A stretch of DNA of 64,000 nt from Agrostemma githago (GCA_958450325.1 OY288247.1:57167701-57231700), one strand, 5' to 3'. Shown: positions 34,777-47,599, counted from the stretch's first letter. Translations and numbers: made by a program. Notes: generated by a model not told the origin, from the sequence alone.

Positions 34777-35823
34777 ATGGCATTTCAAGCCTTGAGATTC
34801 CCGATAAATATCTCAACTAGAGTGATTCCACATCCGTACCTCACACCACCAACCATACATACTAACCTTCCATCCCCTCCAAATCCATCCATATCACCAA
34901 CATCCACACCACTTACACCGTTCACTCCACAAAATTCACCTTCCACAACTCCTCTCATCACTCCAAACATAGAACCACCCTTCAATCCACAAGAAACACC
35001 ATCTCCACAAGAAAATTCTCCAACCCTTTCACCTCCCAAATCACCTCCATCACCAAAAAGCCTTCAAAAATCCAGCATGACAACTCTTGGTTCACATTCA
35101 CGAGGATTTTTCATGGGACTACTGCCTCACGAGGATTTTTCTTCCCCCGTTTTCTATGGAACTACTCCGGAAGATTTTGAGCTTAAAAATTCCTTGATCA
35201 ATGAAGTAAAATTAGATACTTTCCATGGGCTCCCTCAAGAAGACGTTTTTGAACATGTATGCTCTTCCAAAGAAAAGCTAGTTGGAGCCAAGCTTATCAA
35301 GAAGATGGGATATGAAAATTCTCCTATGACCAATGAATTGAAACTCCAATTGGAGAAGGAAGAGCTAACCAAGAAACTTGAGGCTATGAATGCAAAGCGT
35401 ACTCCAAAAGGTATGTATCAGATCCAATCAAGAGATATGTATCACTGGAATCAACAGCAAAGACCCTTCAATTCCAATCAACAAACATTTTCCAACCAAG
35501 GGTATGTCAAAGTGCCTCCACATGTGCCTCCTTATCAAAGGGAAAACTTCAACAATCAAGGTAGAAACTATCATGTTCAAAGGGACTTCCATAATCAGAG
35601 TGCAAATCAAGGGAACAATTACCATAATCAAGGAAGTAATTATCAGAATCAAGGATTCAATCAGGGTATCAATGTAATTATCAAGGTAACCAAGGGCCAA
35701 ATCAAGGGTACCAAGGATTCAATTTTCAAAGACATAACCAACCCTCTCCTTTTTATGGAATTCAAGGTAATTATCAACATGGTCAAGGTAGTGGTCAAGG
35801 GTATGGTTCGGCCATTGATATGA
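34777..35823 (+). pseudogene. Truncated gag of element 2
   Basis: The probable start is Met at 34777 (MAFQALRFP); the frame is open further upstream to 34639. A Pro/Ser/Thr-rich N-terminus is followed by FELKNSLINEVKLDTFHGLP, the beginning of the Athila gag core. The core then stops abruptly, a charged KEELTKKLEAM helix follows, and an Asn-Gln-Gly-rich linker like that of element 1 comes next. Most of the gag core and any zinc knuckle are absent. After about 35665 the NQG pattern moves to another frame, indicating a frameshift. Confidence 0.65.
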
Positions 35824-36014
35824 GAAAAGCTTTAGTCAACGAAGTGTATCAAGGAAACCCGAATTACCAAGGTAATCAAGGTCATAAAGGATTACACTCT
35901 CAAAGCTACAATGAACCCTCTCAATTCTTTGGCAACCAAGGTAATTATCAACAAAGTCAAGGAAGCGGTCAATGGGACAATTCATTAAATGAATTGTGAA
36001 GAACAATAGAGTAT

Positions 36015-37343
36015 TTGATGAATGAAAATGCGAAAGACAAGGCAAGGATCGAAATCTTGAAATCTCAACAAGCATCCAAAACCTTAGTCTCTCCCATGCA
36101 CCCGCCTCATGACTTTCCCGGTCAACCTCAACACCCAAGGGATCCACCATGCCAAACCCATGTCGTTATCCAAAGAGAAGGAAAAGAGTTTGAAAATCCT
36201 TATAATCACTTGAGTACCAAGGTAATCCCGAATTTGCAACAACAAAAAGCACTACATGCCACTATTCCCGATTTTCCCAAACAAAACCGGGGAATTCAAG
36301 AAGAATTTGAGTTAGTTGCAAAGGCCGAGGAAAAACAACGAAAATTGAAGAAAGTTAGAAGGTAAGAGACCGAGCAAGCAATTGAGGAGGAGGAATCCAA
36401 TGTTCCACCTCCATTGATCTATGCGCCATCTTTACCATTTCCGCAACGAGCTAAAGTTCGCAAAGGTAATATCAAGTGTAGTCGATTTGTGGACATGATC
36501 GAAAAGGTATAAGTCTCCTTGCTCTCCACCAAGGCCATTAAAGAAAAATCAATCCTCATTGATGAGATGAAAAATGGTGAAAAGTCTATGGACATCAAGT
36601 TTCCTTACCCCAAAAGGCAATCCAAGAAACCCATTCAAGGTGAAGTAGTGATCCACGAAGATATCGATGAAAATGACAACATCTTGTCATCAAGGATAGA
36701 TATCACCACTTACACTCCTAAAAAAGAACTCAAATCCCAAAATTGCCACATGTTAAATACAATCAAGAATGTCGAGGATACGAGTCTTTGGGATGAGTTG
36801 AATGAGGTAATAGATGTTGTTAAGTCTTGGAATGATGATGAAATCAAGTTGCCCTTGTGCAAAAATGTCGAAGAACATTACGAGTCCTTTACTAATGAGC
36901 CAAACTTTGGTTTAGGAGAGGTTGAAACCGTCGGTAAAAGTTTCGAATCTCTCCTTCTCGATGATATGGGGAGAAGTGATGTCTTGAGACTTAAGGATAT
37001 GGGCCCGCAACTTGAAGAAGAAATGGGGATATACAATAGGGAAATAACTCCTAAACCGCCTTTCATGTTGAGTGGTGTGATTGTGAAGTTTTGGAAAGCT
37101 AGAAGGTGTTTTGGGAAGAAATGGTCGCTTGGACTTGTGAAATGGAAAGACCCGGGAGACCATGACAAACCCGAGCATCATGGATTTGAAGACTACTTAT
37201 CGCTTCCAACTTGGAAGCTTCTCATGATAGCTTGGCTCGGCTACATGAGCCCTTATAAAAACTCTTCTAGACCCTTTGACTTACTCCTCCGAGCCCTTGA
37301 TGGATATGGTGGAGATCATACTTTGAAGACAAACAAACTCTAA
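36015..37343 (+). pseudogene. Second gag-like frame of element 2
   Basis: Two open pieces (36015-36365 and 36519-37343) are separated by stops. They correspond in place to the gag-protease linker and C-terminal tail of element 1, and the end reads RPFDLLLRALDGYGG, matching FDLFLRALDGDG there. No DTG/DSG/DLG protease active site is visible. It looks like a diverged, decaying C-terminal half, with function unknown. Confidence 0.5.
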
Positions 37344-38899
37344 GGTTTGGCGGCCCTAGCCAAAATCGCGCTTCTTAGGAGGCAACCCAAGCTTTTTTGT
37401 GCATATTTACGCCTTTTGTATTTTGTTTTTGTTTGTAGGAATCTCCAACAAGAAGCTAACATGGATAGATGATGAAGAATTTGGAAGTGATCAAGTTTGG
37501 AAGAGATTTTGCTTGATTGTTCCATTTTGGATTGTGGATTGTATCTTGTTGGAGGATTGGTGGTGTATTTGTAATTGTGGTGTAATCGTGTTGTTTTTAG
37601 TAGTTGTTTTGGGATTGTAGTTAATGTCCTTCTTGTATTGCCTTGCTCTCTCCTTTCTTGCAGGAATACCACCCACTCCATAGCATAAAGACTTGAGGTA
37701 TTAAAAAAGTGAAGACCTTTTGGTAATACCTTTTTACCCTTATTCTTCTCCCCTTCCCTTATTCACATGGGAGTATGGGCTTGTATGCTTTGGAGGTTCA
37801 CTTAGTGAACATTTTGGAATTGATGGTTGTGGTAATGTTGACTATTTGAAGAAGATTGGAGTGCTTGGCTTTACTTGTAGTTGTTTTTATTATTTTGTTG
37901 TGTAATTTTGCGCTTTGTTTAGTGTGTTTTAGGTAAATATTTTCGAAAACCCGATTGTGAGACTTGCTTACGAGTGTTCACCTTCCCTTGTTAGTAACCC
38001 ATTTTGATTTTGAACTTTACTCTGCTAGAATGACATTAAACCAAAAATTTCATTGATCTTTTAGCTTGAGTCCACTTTTTCTACTAGAAGTTTACATCGG
38101 GGTTTGCATTTGACCACCTTGACCCCCCATGGAGTGATAAGGTCTTGGTTACCGGATCCTGTGCCTATAGGTGACCTTACTTGAAGATATCTTTTGGTTT
38201 GGGACGATCCTCTTTGCTTTTGGGAAAAGGTCGGTATTACACTTACCTCCAGTGTCGACTAACTCCATGGTTCACTCATTTCCATCCCGTTTAACGCCCT
38301 GTTGTACGCTTTTAGTTGATTAAGAGGACCTAGATAAATCATCAATGTTTTTAGTGATTTAATGTCATCCTATTAGACTTTAGTCCACTTCATCTTGAAT
38401 AACTAACTTTGGAATGTTTGTACTTGTCTCGAGTAAACTATCGGTGTCTTTCCCGCCGTCTCGATAAGGGATTCGGTGTTTTCATGTTTGGATGCAATTA
38501 TTCTTGTTTGTTGTTTGTTTGTCTGTTTGTTTTGTTTGTTTGTTCGTTTATGTTTTGTGTGAGTTTAGTTGCGTCCGCAATTTTGAGCAAGACCCAACTT
38601 GCCTTGCATGGGAGTACCTTACCTCATAGGTATTTCGATGTGAGTTGAAGGGATGGAGCGGGCCCGTTAATTGCCCCGTATCGGCTTAGTTTAGTTTAGT
38701 AGTAGTTTTTAATCTAATACCTTTTGTTGTGTTCCTTTTATGTGTGTGCATATTTGTGTGTCTTTCCTTATAGGTACCTCCAGCAAACAATGACATGGAC
38801 GAGAAAATGATAAGAAGCACGGAATCGTTCAAGTGTGGGGGACAACTTATGCTTTAAAAGGTAATTTCTTACCCATCCTTCATTTCCCTCTCTAATTTT
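37344..38899 (+). other. Non-coding stretch of element 2 shared with element 1
   Basis: No gene. From 38025 to about 38600 it is related to the 3' non-coding part of element 1. Shared landmarks are CTAGAATGAC, CTTGAGTCCAC and the GTCGACTAAC-to-GGTTCA segment. Confidence 0.5.
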
Positions 38900-38936
38900 G
38901 AACATTGAGGACAATGTTCGGTTTAAGTGTGGGGGT
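38900..38936 (+). other. Internal AGGA hairpin with purine tract, element 2
   Basis: GAACATTG and CAATGTTC form a perfect 8-bp stem around the loop AGGA (38900-38919). GGTTTAAGTGTGGGGGTG follows, with the same spacing as the terminal modules, and is then followed by ATTGACG. Confidence 0.8.
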
Positions 38937-39509
38937 GATTGACGATTCATCGTCGCTTGAGGATTGTGGTTGATGTTGTTGTTGGAGGATACATTGGTGG
39001 AGTATTTATGTTTTTATTTGTGGTTGTTATGGATTGTAGCCTTGTGTTTTGTTTGTTGTTTTTTGTGTCTTGTCTTGTTTTGTGTTTTCATTTGATAAAA
39101 CTTGAAAAATCCTAAAAATTTAAAAATTCCAAAAAGATTTTTTGTTTTCGTGTTTCACTTGTTTTCCTTGATAAAATCATTTTTTTAATTCTCAACTTCT
39201 TTAAAGAGTATGGATTTTTCTATTACTTGTTGGTTGATCTTAAATATTATATATTGATTGTCCTCCTACTGTAAGTCGCTCGGGTGTGTACCTCACTTAT
39301 ATCCACCTTCCACCTCCCGTGTTGTGATTTCGACATTGTATGCTTGTCTAGGTGACTATAACCCAAGTGACTTCTATCCTTTTACGATCCATCATTCCAC
39401 AAAAATACTCCACAAATAAGAGTTTGATTATGATTGATATAGAGTTTTGCATTCCATTTCTCATTCAAATGAACTCAAACATCAAAATGTGCTTACAAAG
39501 AAAAGTTCT

Positions 39510-39640
39510 CAAAAGAAAAGAATAAGGGGGAGAAGAAGAAAAGAAAGAAAAAAAATGAAATAGAAAGAAAAAAAATGAAAAAGAATGAATGAAAAGAAAA
39601 GAAAATGAAGAAAGAAAAAGAGAAAAAGAAATACGATTCC
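39510..39640 (+). repeat. Purine-rich tract, element 2
   Basis: About 130 bases of nearly pure A/G (GAAAGAAAAAAAATGAAA type) on the plus strand, between the two hairpin modules as in element 1. Confidence 0.8.
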
Positions 39641-39816
39641 TCCCCCGAGTATTTTTGATATTCATATCTTCCATTTGGATCGGTTCTTATGTCACTTGGG
39701 CCATAGGACGACCCTAGCCCTTGTTTTTGCAAGTGGCCGAGACTTGTATACTTTTGTCGATAACTTCATGGGAGTAATCATTCCATCTCCGCCACACATC
39801 CCGACATAGCTTGGAC

Positions 39817-42800
39817 TAGGGCTATTCAGAAACCGGTCCAGACCGACCAACCGGACCGAACCGGACCGGCCGGTCCAGACCGAACCGGACCTACCCCTAA
39901 CCGGTCCGGTCCCCGGGTCCTCTTTTTCTGCATTTCCGGTTTCCGGTCCGGTCCGGGCTAAAAACCGGAAAAACCCGGTTTGGACCGGAAGACCGGAATT
40001 CACTAACAGAGTAACAGTAAGTCAGTAACAGATTCTCGATTCTCCAATTTCCAATTTTCCTGAGTTTGAACAACTCTTCAACTCAGCAAATTTAATTTTT
40101 AAAAATTTCCAAATTTCCAATATTCCCAACATTTGACTTAGTAAATCGTAATATTCTCAAAATATAATCTCCCTTAACTTCAAATCTTCAATACTTCATA
40201 TTCATCAACCTAATTCCTAAATAATTTCTAAATTCCTCTAAAGTCTAAACTGCTAAACAGACTACAATAATTAAAACACTATACAAAATTACTAATTCAC
40301 TTCTAGAACCTTTAAAATAATTCTTGAATCTTGACTTCTCGTGGGTTTCTCTGAGTGGACTGAGTCTGCCTCCGCCCTCCGTGGACTGTTGATGCCGGAC
40401 CTCGAGTTTCAACCCAACTAACAGGTAATTTAGTATTCGTTTGGTTGTTTGACTTGTTTCTACGTGGTTGACTGGTGGTGAATCTCGTGATTTTGTTTCT
40501 AAATACTTTTTTTTGGCCATGGTGTGTTGATAATTGATACTGTTTATTGTGTAATTTGTGTTGATTGTTGAATACTTGAATCAGTTGAATGATTGATTTT
40601 TGGTTGAAAAGTTGTGATGAGTCTGCGTAGTCACAACTCACAAGGGGAAGGATAGTTTTTATATATTTTGTTTGTACTGTGCTGTGCGTGATGCGTCTGT
40701 GTTGTGCTGTCCGCCTGTCCTAGTGTCCAGTGTCCTGTACTCTTGTGTCTTGTCCTCTCCTGTCTCAGTGTCTCACAGTGCAAGTGGCAAGTCCTGTGCA
40801 AGGTTTGATTTTTCTAACTGCAAGTGGCAAGTCTTGAGTCCTGTACGGCTGGTCGGCTGTACTCCTGTTTGTTAATTACTTTTTTTTTTTGACGAATTTG
40901 TTAGTTTTTGTTAATTACTTTTTTTTTGACGAATTTTTTAAGTGCAAGTGGCAAGTTCTGATTTTGTTAATTATTATTTTAGAATAATGAGGAGCTCGGT
41001 TTCGAAAAAAAGACGGCTTGAACCTGATTTGGAAGAGGTCGTAACGCAAGAGCCGCTCACATCAGACTTTGACGAGAATATAAATGTTTCTCAGACAAAA
41101 CCAGAAACAGCTTTATTGCCTGTCAGGCCGAAAGTCCCAGGACGCAAGTACGTCGATGGTAAATCTAGCAGGAGATCTGCTTATTGGGTGCATTTTCGTG
41201 AGTACGATGACGAGGAAGGTAAGCGAAGAGCTGAATGTATCTATTGTGAAAATAAAAATTTTGCAGCTGATAGTAATATAAATGGTTCCAAAAATGTTAA
41301 AAATCATTGGAATGTATGCCCCGCTAATCCTGATGCTCCTACAAACAAGTCCAAAGGGAAACAAAGTCAGTTAATTTTTGATAGGAGTGAAAATGAAGGG
41401 GAAGGTCAATTGAAAGGGTGGGTTTTGAATCTCGAGGAGGTTAGAGATGCAGTTGTTTACATGATCATAGTGGACGAGTTGCCATTTCGGTTTGTTGAGA
41501 AAACTGGTTTCAAACGTCTTATGTATGTGACTTGCCCTACATTTCGTATCCCATCTCGTGTCACTATAACTCGGGATTGTTATCAACTCTTCTGTAATGA
41601 GAAAACTAAATTGATCGAGTGTCTTAGAGTTTCATGTCAAAGGGTATCTTTTACCACTGATACATGGACTAGCATTCAGAAAATCAACTACATGTGTGTA
41701 ACTGCTCATTATATCGACAATGACTGGAAGTTGCATAAGAAGATCATTTGTTTTTGTCCTATCTATAGTCACAAGGGTAAGGATATAGCAAACCTTCTTG
41801 ATGGTTGCTTCAAATCGTGGGGTTTAGATGATAAAGTCTTTACTTTGACTGTTGATAATGCTAGTTCTAATGACACTGCTTGTTTGGAACTAAGAAAAAT
41901 TCTTCAAAATAAGCCTAATACAGTTGGGAATGGGGATTATTTGCATATGAGGTGTGTTGCGCATATTATCAACCTTATTGTGTGGGATGGTTTGAAAAAG
42001 AACAAGGACTCAATCAGTAAGGTTAGGTATGCGGTTAAATTTGTTAAAAGTTCTCCTGCTAGAGTGAAATTCTTTAAGGATGTTGCAAAGAGGTATACAC
42101 AATCTGAGAAGTCATTATCTCTTGACGTACCTACTAGATGGAACTCTACCTTTGATATGTTGGAAACCGCTTTGAAATTTAAGGATGTATTTGGTGATGT
42201 AAATGTTCCAGTTAACCCTTCAGGAAATGAACTTGGTTCAGATGATGTTGATGAGTTTGGGAATCCCATTGAGGTAGAACATTCTGGTGCTCCTAGTGAC
42301 CATGATTGGGTTGTAGTTGAATCGTTGATGAAATTTTTGAAGGAGTTTAAAGTTTTGACTGAAAAAGTTTCTGCTTCATTGTATGTGACTAGCGATTCTA
42401 GTTTCTTTTTTATTGCTCGTGCACTTCATCAGTTAAATAAATTTAGTGCTAGCGATGATGATGACTTTAAGGCTATGTCATGTGCTATGAAAAAGAAATT
42501 TGACAAGTATTGGGGAGATGTTGAGAAGATGAATGTCTTGGTTTATATGGGAGCTATTCTTGATCCGCATGTTAAGTTAGTAGGTTTGAAGTTTGCTTTC
42601 AGTAGTGTTTATGATGCGCCTAAAGATGAAGAAATGAGCAAGCTAGTGTATACTAAAGCAATGGGGTTATTTGATGAGTATAGGAGATTATATGCTCCTT
42701 TGGCTCCTCAAAATGATGAGAGTACACATGTCGTGGGTAGTAGTGTTGGTGTTGGACATGATGATTCTTTAGATTTCAAAAAAGCTATTGAACGCCAAGT

Positions 42801-43864
42801 TCGGAGGACAAGGTCGAATAGTGGGTATTCAAAATCCGAGCTTGATAGATATTTGGAGGAAATACTTGGGGAACACGAAGAAGATTATGATGCGTTGACA
42901 TGGTGGAAACTGAACGCTCCTAGGTACCCTATTTTATCACGTTTAGCACGTGACGTTTTAGCAGTGCCTATTTCTACTGTAGCTTCAGAGTCCTATTTTA
43001 GTGCCGGTCGTCGACATCTATCACCATTTAGAAGCTCATTGACCCCAAAGGTAATATATATATTTAGACATTTTAGTTCTTATTTATCTCTTCTACTCTT
43101 TTTTAATTTTCTTTGAATGTCTATTGAAGACTTTAACCACAAAAATTTATTATTTTTTGTCATCTAAGATTGTTGAAGCACTCTTGTGTGCACAAGATTG
43201 GATTCGGCCAAGAAATGATAAAGGGCTTAACATGGAAGAGAAGTTAGAAGAACTTGAAAAACTTGAAAAAGGTATTTCCGAGCTTATAGGCTTATTTAGT
43301 TACTTACTTCTATTAGATTTATACATTATTATTCTTATTGCCGACTTACTTAATATTTTTCTAACATAATTTGTCAATTTAATTTTATATAGATTTGACG
43401 AATACGACAATAATTGATGAAGAAGATGTCGTTGTCCAACTTTGAAGAGTTGAAGACCGAAGACCTCAAAGACTCGAAGATTTTATTATTCTCGTCAATC
43501 GTCATTATTAAATTTTAAGAATACATTATTAGTTTCGTATTTTATTTTTACCTTGGACTTTGCTATTTATTTCTCAATTCTTTATGAGTTATGACGACGT
43601 TATTTACGTATTCATTTATAAACAATTTACGTTGGAACGTTTCATCTTAACCAAATTCGTACAAGTTACAAATTTACAATTAGCCGTACGTAAACACGCG
43701 CCATCCGGGTCGACCGGTCCGGTCCGGGTTAAGACCGGTCTGACCGGTCCGGTCCCGGTCCGGTCTAACACATAACCGGTCCGGGTTTCGGTTCTGGCTG
43801 GAGCGACTGACCGGTCTTCGGTCCAACCGGGTCCGGTCCGGTTCCGGACCGGTGAACACCCCTA
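39817..43864 (+). mobile_element. hAT transposon, apparently intact (4,048 bp)
   Basis: It is flanked by a perfect 8-bp duplication GCTTGGAC (39809-39816 and 43865-43872). The ends are TAGGGCTATTCA and TGAACACCCCTA, imperfect inverted repeats of the hAT type. Both subterminal regions (39833-39975 and 43700-43858) are packed with ACCGGTCCGG-type units. It encodes one full-length transposase. It lies inside element 2 and is therefore younger. Confidence 0.95.
40987..43445 (+). CDS. hAT transposase with BED zinc finger
   Basis: Three exons: 40987-43050, 43169-43271 and 43393-43445. Both introns have GT...AG ends and keep phase, giving about 739 residues, normal for the family. The start is the Met before RSSVSKKRRLEPD, a possible nuclear signal; the frame is open 15 codons further up, to 40942. 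Parts: a BED finger (about residues 60-115, CIYC ... HWNVC); the RNase H-like core with Asp in TTDTWTS and Asp in LTVDNASSND; CVAHIINL; RWNSTFDML; and Glu in VASESYFSAGRRHLSPFRSS, followed by the hAT dimerisation segment across the first intron. All three expected catalytic residues are present and no stop or frameshift is seen. It would excise and reinsert this element. Confidence 0.9.
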
Positions 43865-43872
43865 GCTTGGAC

Positions 43873-44063
43873 CGAGGCCAAGAAATATGTAATAATTATT
43901 TTTACAACCGATTTAGTAATTTTAGTGTTCTGTATTTTAGTTGGATTATAGAATCGTGATTTTTGATTTGAAAACTTGTGATTTGTTGTGTTGTTTGTTT
44001 TCTCGTTCTTGTGTTTTGTTTTTGCGTGTTATTTATTTATGGGTCGTAGATTAGTCTAATGAG
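43873..44063 (+). other. Element 2 sequence right of the hAT
   Basis: T/G-rich non-coding sequence leading to the terminal hairpin. It continues directly from the sequence left of the hAT once one duplication is removed. Confidence 0.6.
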
Positions 44064-44081
44064 TTACTCGAGGACGAGTAA
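44064..44081 (+). other. Terminal AGGA hairpin before the PPT, element 2
   Basis: TTACTCG and CGAGTAA form a perfect 7-bp stem around the loop AGGA, ending 18 bases before the 3' LTR. Confidence 0.78.
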
Positions 44082-44099
44082 AGTTTAAGTGTGGGTAAT
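44082..44099 (+). promoter_or_regulatory. Polypurine tract of element 2
   Basis: AGTTTAAGTGTGGGTAAT abuts the 3' LTR. The G run is shorter than in the internal copy at 38930, so the terminal tract is partly degenerate. Confidence 0.7.
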
Positions 44100-46677
44100 T
44101 GATAACATGCAAATTTAGACCGTTTTACCCCCTATTTTCACTTGTATTTGACTCGATTTTGTGTGCTTTAACGTCAATATAACTCATTTTTGACTATATT
44201 TCGTATTTTCTAGTTTGAATTTGGTTTTTTCGTATTTATCGTCTTTTTCGTAGAATTTTGTACTGCTTTTGTGTGTTTTTGTCTTATAGGTACGTGTTCG
44301 TGAATAAAGAGGCGATTCGAAGTAACAGGAGCTAAGTCAAGAGATCGAGTCAAACCCAACTTACTTAACCCGTAACCCATCTCACCCTTATACTCCACAA
44401 ATCACTTAACCCACATCTTCCATACAACCAAACCCAAATCAAAACCCACAAATCAACCCATTTCCATCTCAAACTCATCAACCCAAGTCCAACCCATATA
44501 CCATACTCAGAACAATTACAAACTCACCCATCAACCCAAGTCAAGGTCAAACTTGACCTTGACCCTTGACTATCTCCCTCTACCTCCGGCACAACCTTGG
44601 CAACCCACAACCATGCCACTCGCCGGAGCTCCGACCCAAACCACCACCTTAGAACCCTACCTTCCCCTGAGCTCCAGCGAACCTTCGTCACCCTCTCCAC
44701 CATACCCGACGCCGGAGCATCCACCACGACCGACCACCTTCAACCCTACTCCGTTCAACCACCACTCCAAACTCCATCTTGAACCAACAACAACAACCTC
44801 CACACCCGACCTCCATTCACCTCCCTCCATTGACCACCTTCGACCCTCTCCCTCTGACTAACCAACCACCTCGCTCCACCATTACCTCCGACGTACTCCC
44901 CCTTTCGTTCCAGATTCCGGCGAGCTAGACCATCAACAACAGCGCAGCAGCAGCAGCTCCGTCGACCCGCAGCAACAACCGACACGGCGACCACCACGCG
45001 CGCAGCAGCAGCCTCAACCGCCGGCGAGCATCGCACCAACCAACAGCAGCACGGCAGCGGCCTCCCCCAGATTCCGGCGGGTGTCGAGCCAGAAGCTCCG
45101 GCAACCACTTCCAACCTCCCCTCTGTTCGATCTCGAACCACCGTCACCGGCATCCATGGCCACCGACGAACAGCAACAGCAGGCAGCCCTCATCTCCATC
45201 CTCCTCGCCGCACTTCGTCTCTTCCGGCGACGATGTCAGTCACGACCTGGCTCGACCTAGATCCGGAGTTCAAGGATTAGAAACCATCTCTTAAATGAAG
45301 ACTCGGAGAGTTTGAATTGAAATAGTTGGGCGAAGTGTTGATGTGTGGAGTGAGATCTAATTTGGATCGGTCAAAGGAAATTCAAAAGAACAGGCGAAAT
45401 TGGGAATACCGCAGGGCAAAGTTTTGCCCGGTGGTGAATTATGCAAAATCGAGGGGCGAAATTTCTCTGGATGAGAATCATAGGGTGAAGTTTAGTTGAT
45501 GGGCATTTGGGCTTCCACCATTGGGCTTAGAAGATTAGAGTTTTGATACCCTATTTTCTCTCATCTATATATATATGTAACTCCTCATTTGAGGAGAAAG
45601 TACCATTCCACAACACCACCACAACACTACCTAAGCTAGTAGATTAGTAGTAGATTAGTAGTAGATTATTATTAGTAGATTATTATTAGCTTATTAGTAG
45701 ATTAATTAGTAGGGAGATTTTTGGAGGATGACAATCCAAAAATCTCCACCTATTCTAGATCTAATTAATTAGTGTACAAAACACCATCTTTGTTATATTC
45801 AAGTTTTTATTGAAGTTCTTTTGGAGATTTTCAAGGGATTAGTGACAGATCCATTGTCATCTTCATCAAGCTTCTCCTTATTTTATTGCAATCCTTTTAT
45901 TATTATTGTTTTCCTCCATGGCCGATATATTTCTCTTCCTCTCCCTAATCTCTAGTTAGATTTAATTTCGTCTTAGATTTAATCTCTCGTCTAGATTTAA
46001 TTTAGTTATTGTTTTTCTCTAGATTTAATTATTAGGCTTGTTTAGTTGATTTCTCCTTAGTTATTGTTTTATTAGTTTCCATTATGTATTGTGAGTAGAT
46101 TTCTTGTTAGAGGTTAAGGGAGTAAGAATTTGGATTATTTGAATTGAGGGATGTTGGTGGGTTGTTTGCTTGTTGATTTATCAAGTTTAAAGCTTTTGTG
46201 TCTTTGTTGAGTTAGAGCGTACGGCTAAATCGACCTTGACTCACTCCTATCAACATAGGAAAACTTGGGGTAGGAGTTACCTTGACTTGAGACTTACCCT
46301 TTTTCGCGCGAAAGCGGGATCTAGATAAGTTGGGTGAAGAAACCGAAAGGTGGCATTCTCCCTTTATCGACTTTGTGACTAAAACTCGATTCCGAGACTC
46401 TTAGACCCCAATTTCCGATTTCCGATTTCCGATTTCCGACTACTCTTAACACCTTTTCCTTATCAGACTATCTTTTCGTAGTTTATAGCTTTTTAGTGTA
46501 GACTTAACCCAATAACCCCAAAAATAGACTCCAAACACTTTTTGACTTAGACTTAACCGACTTTACCTAGCCCGTCCCTGAGGATCGATCCCGACTTGCC
46601 GCTACTACGTAGTAGTTAGTTGGAGTTCATAAATTTTGTTTGATCGTGTTATATAGGCGACAACCTGACGCGCATCA
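44100..46677 (+). repeat. 3' LTR of element 2
   Basis: A 2,578-bp copy of 32058-34603 with scattered substitutions and small repeat-length changes, for example extra GATTTCC units near 46420. It carries the same GC-rich segment and the same GGGCAAA-GT-TTTGCCC palindrome (45414-45429). Confidence 0.9.
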
Positions 46678-46867
46678 ACAACACAAATGGTCTGACTTGA
46701 GATGATTTGTATTTTAAGTCTATTCGCTATTATTTAGTTGCCAACTATATACGGATTAGTTGTCATTGTGCGTCGGCATTAGGAACACCTCCTTACAGAT
46801 ACACCGGATGAAGGATGAATACCGTCGTTGGCTGCACATTAAAATTGTTAAAGTTAGAAGACTTTCG

Positions 46868-47120
46868 TGGACGGGGAGGAAGCTGAGAAGAAATCAAAAA
46901 CTATGGATGAATCCAAGAAGGTAATTACGCAGCACCAAACCCATGAAATCAAGACTGAAACAAACCAATAAACGGATTGAAGTTGTGATAACAAACATAT
47001 GCATCTTACTGAGAACCTATTAACTTTGCAGGTGGAAGAACACGAACTTCATCCAAGGCAAATAAAACAGGAGACTTTACTAGAGACACCCAAAAAAAAA
47101 AGGATAAAAGAAAACTTGTC
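46868..47120 (+). pseudogene. Possible captured host gene fragment (two exon-like pieces)
   Basis: An open segment ends GAATCCAAGAAG at 46920, followed by GTAATT. The next begins after TTTGCAG at 47032 (VEEHELHPRQIKQETLLETP) and runs on in the same phase through a Lys-rich stretch. The splice-like borders and phase agreement suggest real exons of a basic protein, but no family is recognised. The fragment lies inside the proposed Helitron, a class known to capture gene pieces. Confidence 0.3.
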
Positions 47121-47599
47121 CGAGAGTGAGTGTCACTATTGTTACAATGATTACACCCAAAATCGTTATATTATTACTGTAGACACCCGCATTTTGCCTG
47201 CTAGTGTCTATAGCAGTTTCCAACAAACACCCAATGATGATCGGACGTAAACATGACTTAATACGCTCGATTTTGAACTCAGAATCAATAGTAGTTGGCG
47301 CGAGCTTTTAGCGGAGTAAAAATCTCACAAAACTGACCTCGAATTCAGGCCTAATGGGTCATTTCCAATCAAATAAGACTAATTTGGGTCAAAACCGACA
47401 CCAAGGGCAAAACCGTCTTCTAGGGATCGGGTCAAATCGCGGTCAAAGACATTTCCGAGACATAAAAAATCAGCCACTTCAAAAGTCTGACTCAAAATCA
47501 AAAACTACACAAAAATCAGCTACAAAGAGGATTAAAGCAATTAAACCTCCTCATTAGAGATAAAACTTTATCTCTAAGAAGTCTTCCACCCGACCAGAC

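Larger units (their letters stand above)
32058..46677 (+). mobile_element. Athila-like non-autonomous LTR retrotransposon (element 2)
   Basis: LTRs at 32058-34603 and 44100-46677 begin TGATAACA and end CGCGCATCA. The PBS is tRNA-Asp type. The flanks ACAAT (32053-32057) and ACAAC (46678-46682) are a target duplication with one change. It is 14.6 kb including the 4-kb hAT inside it, and encodes gag pieces only. It starts 16 bp after the CACTA element ends. LTR divergence is clearly higher than in element 1, so it is older. Confidence 0.88.
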
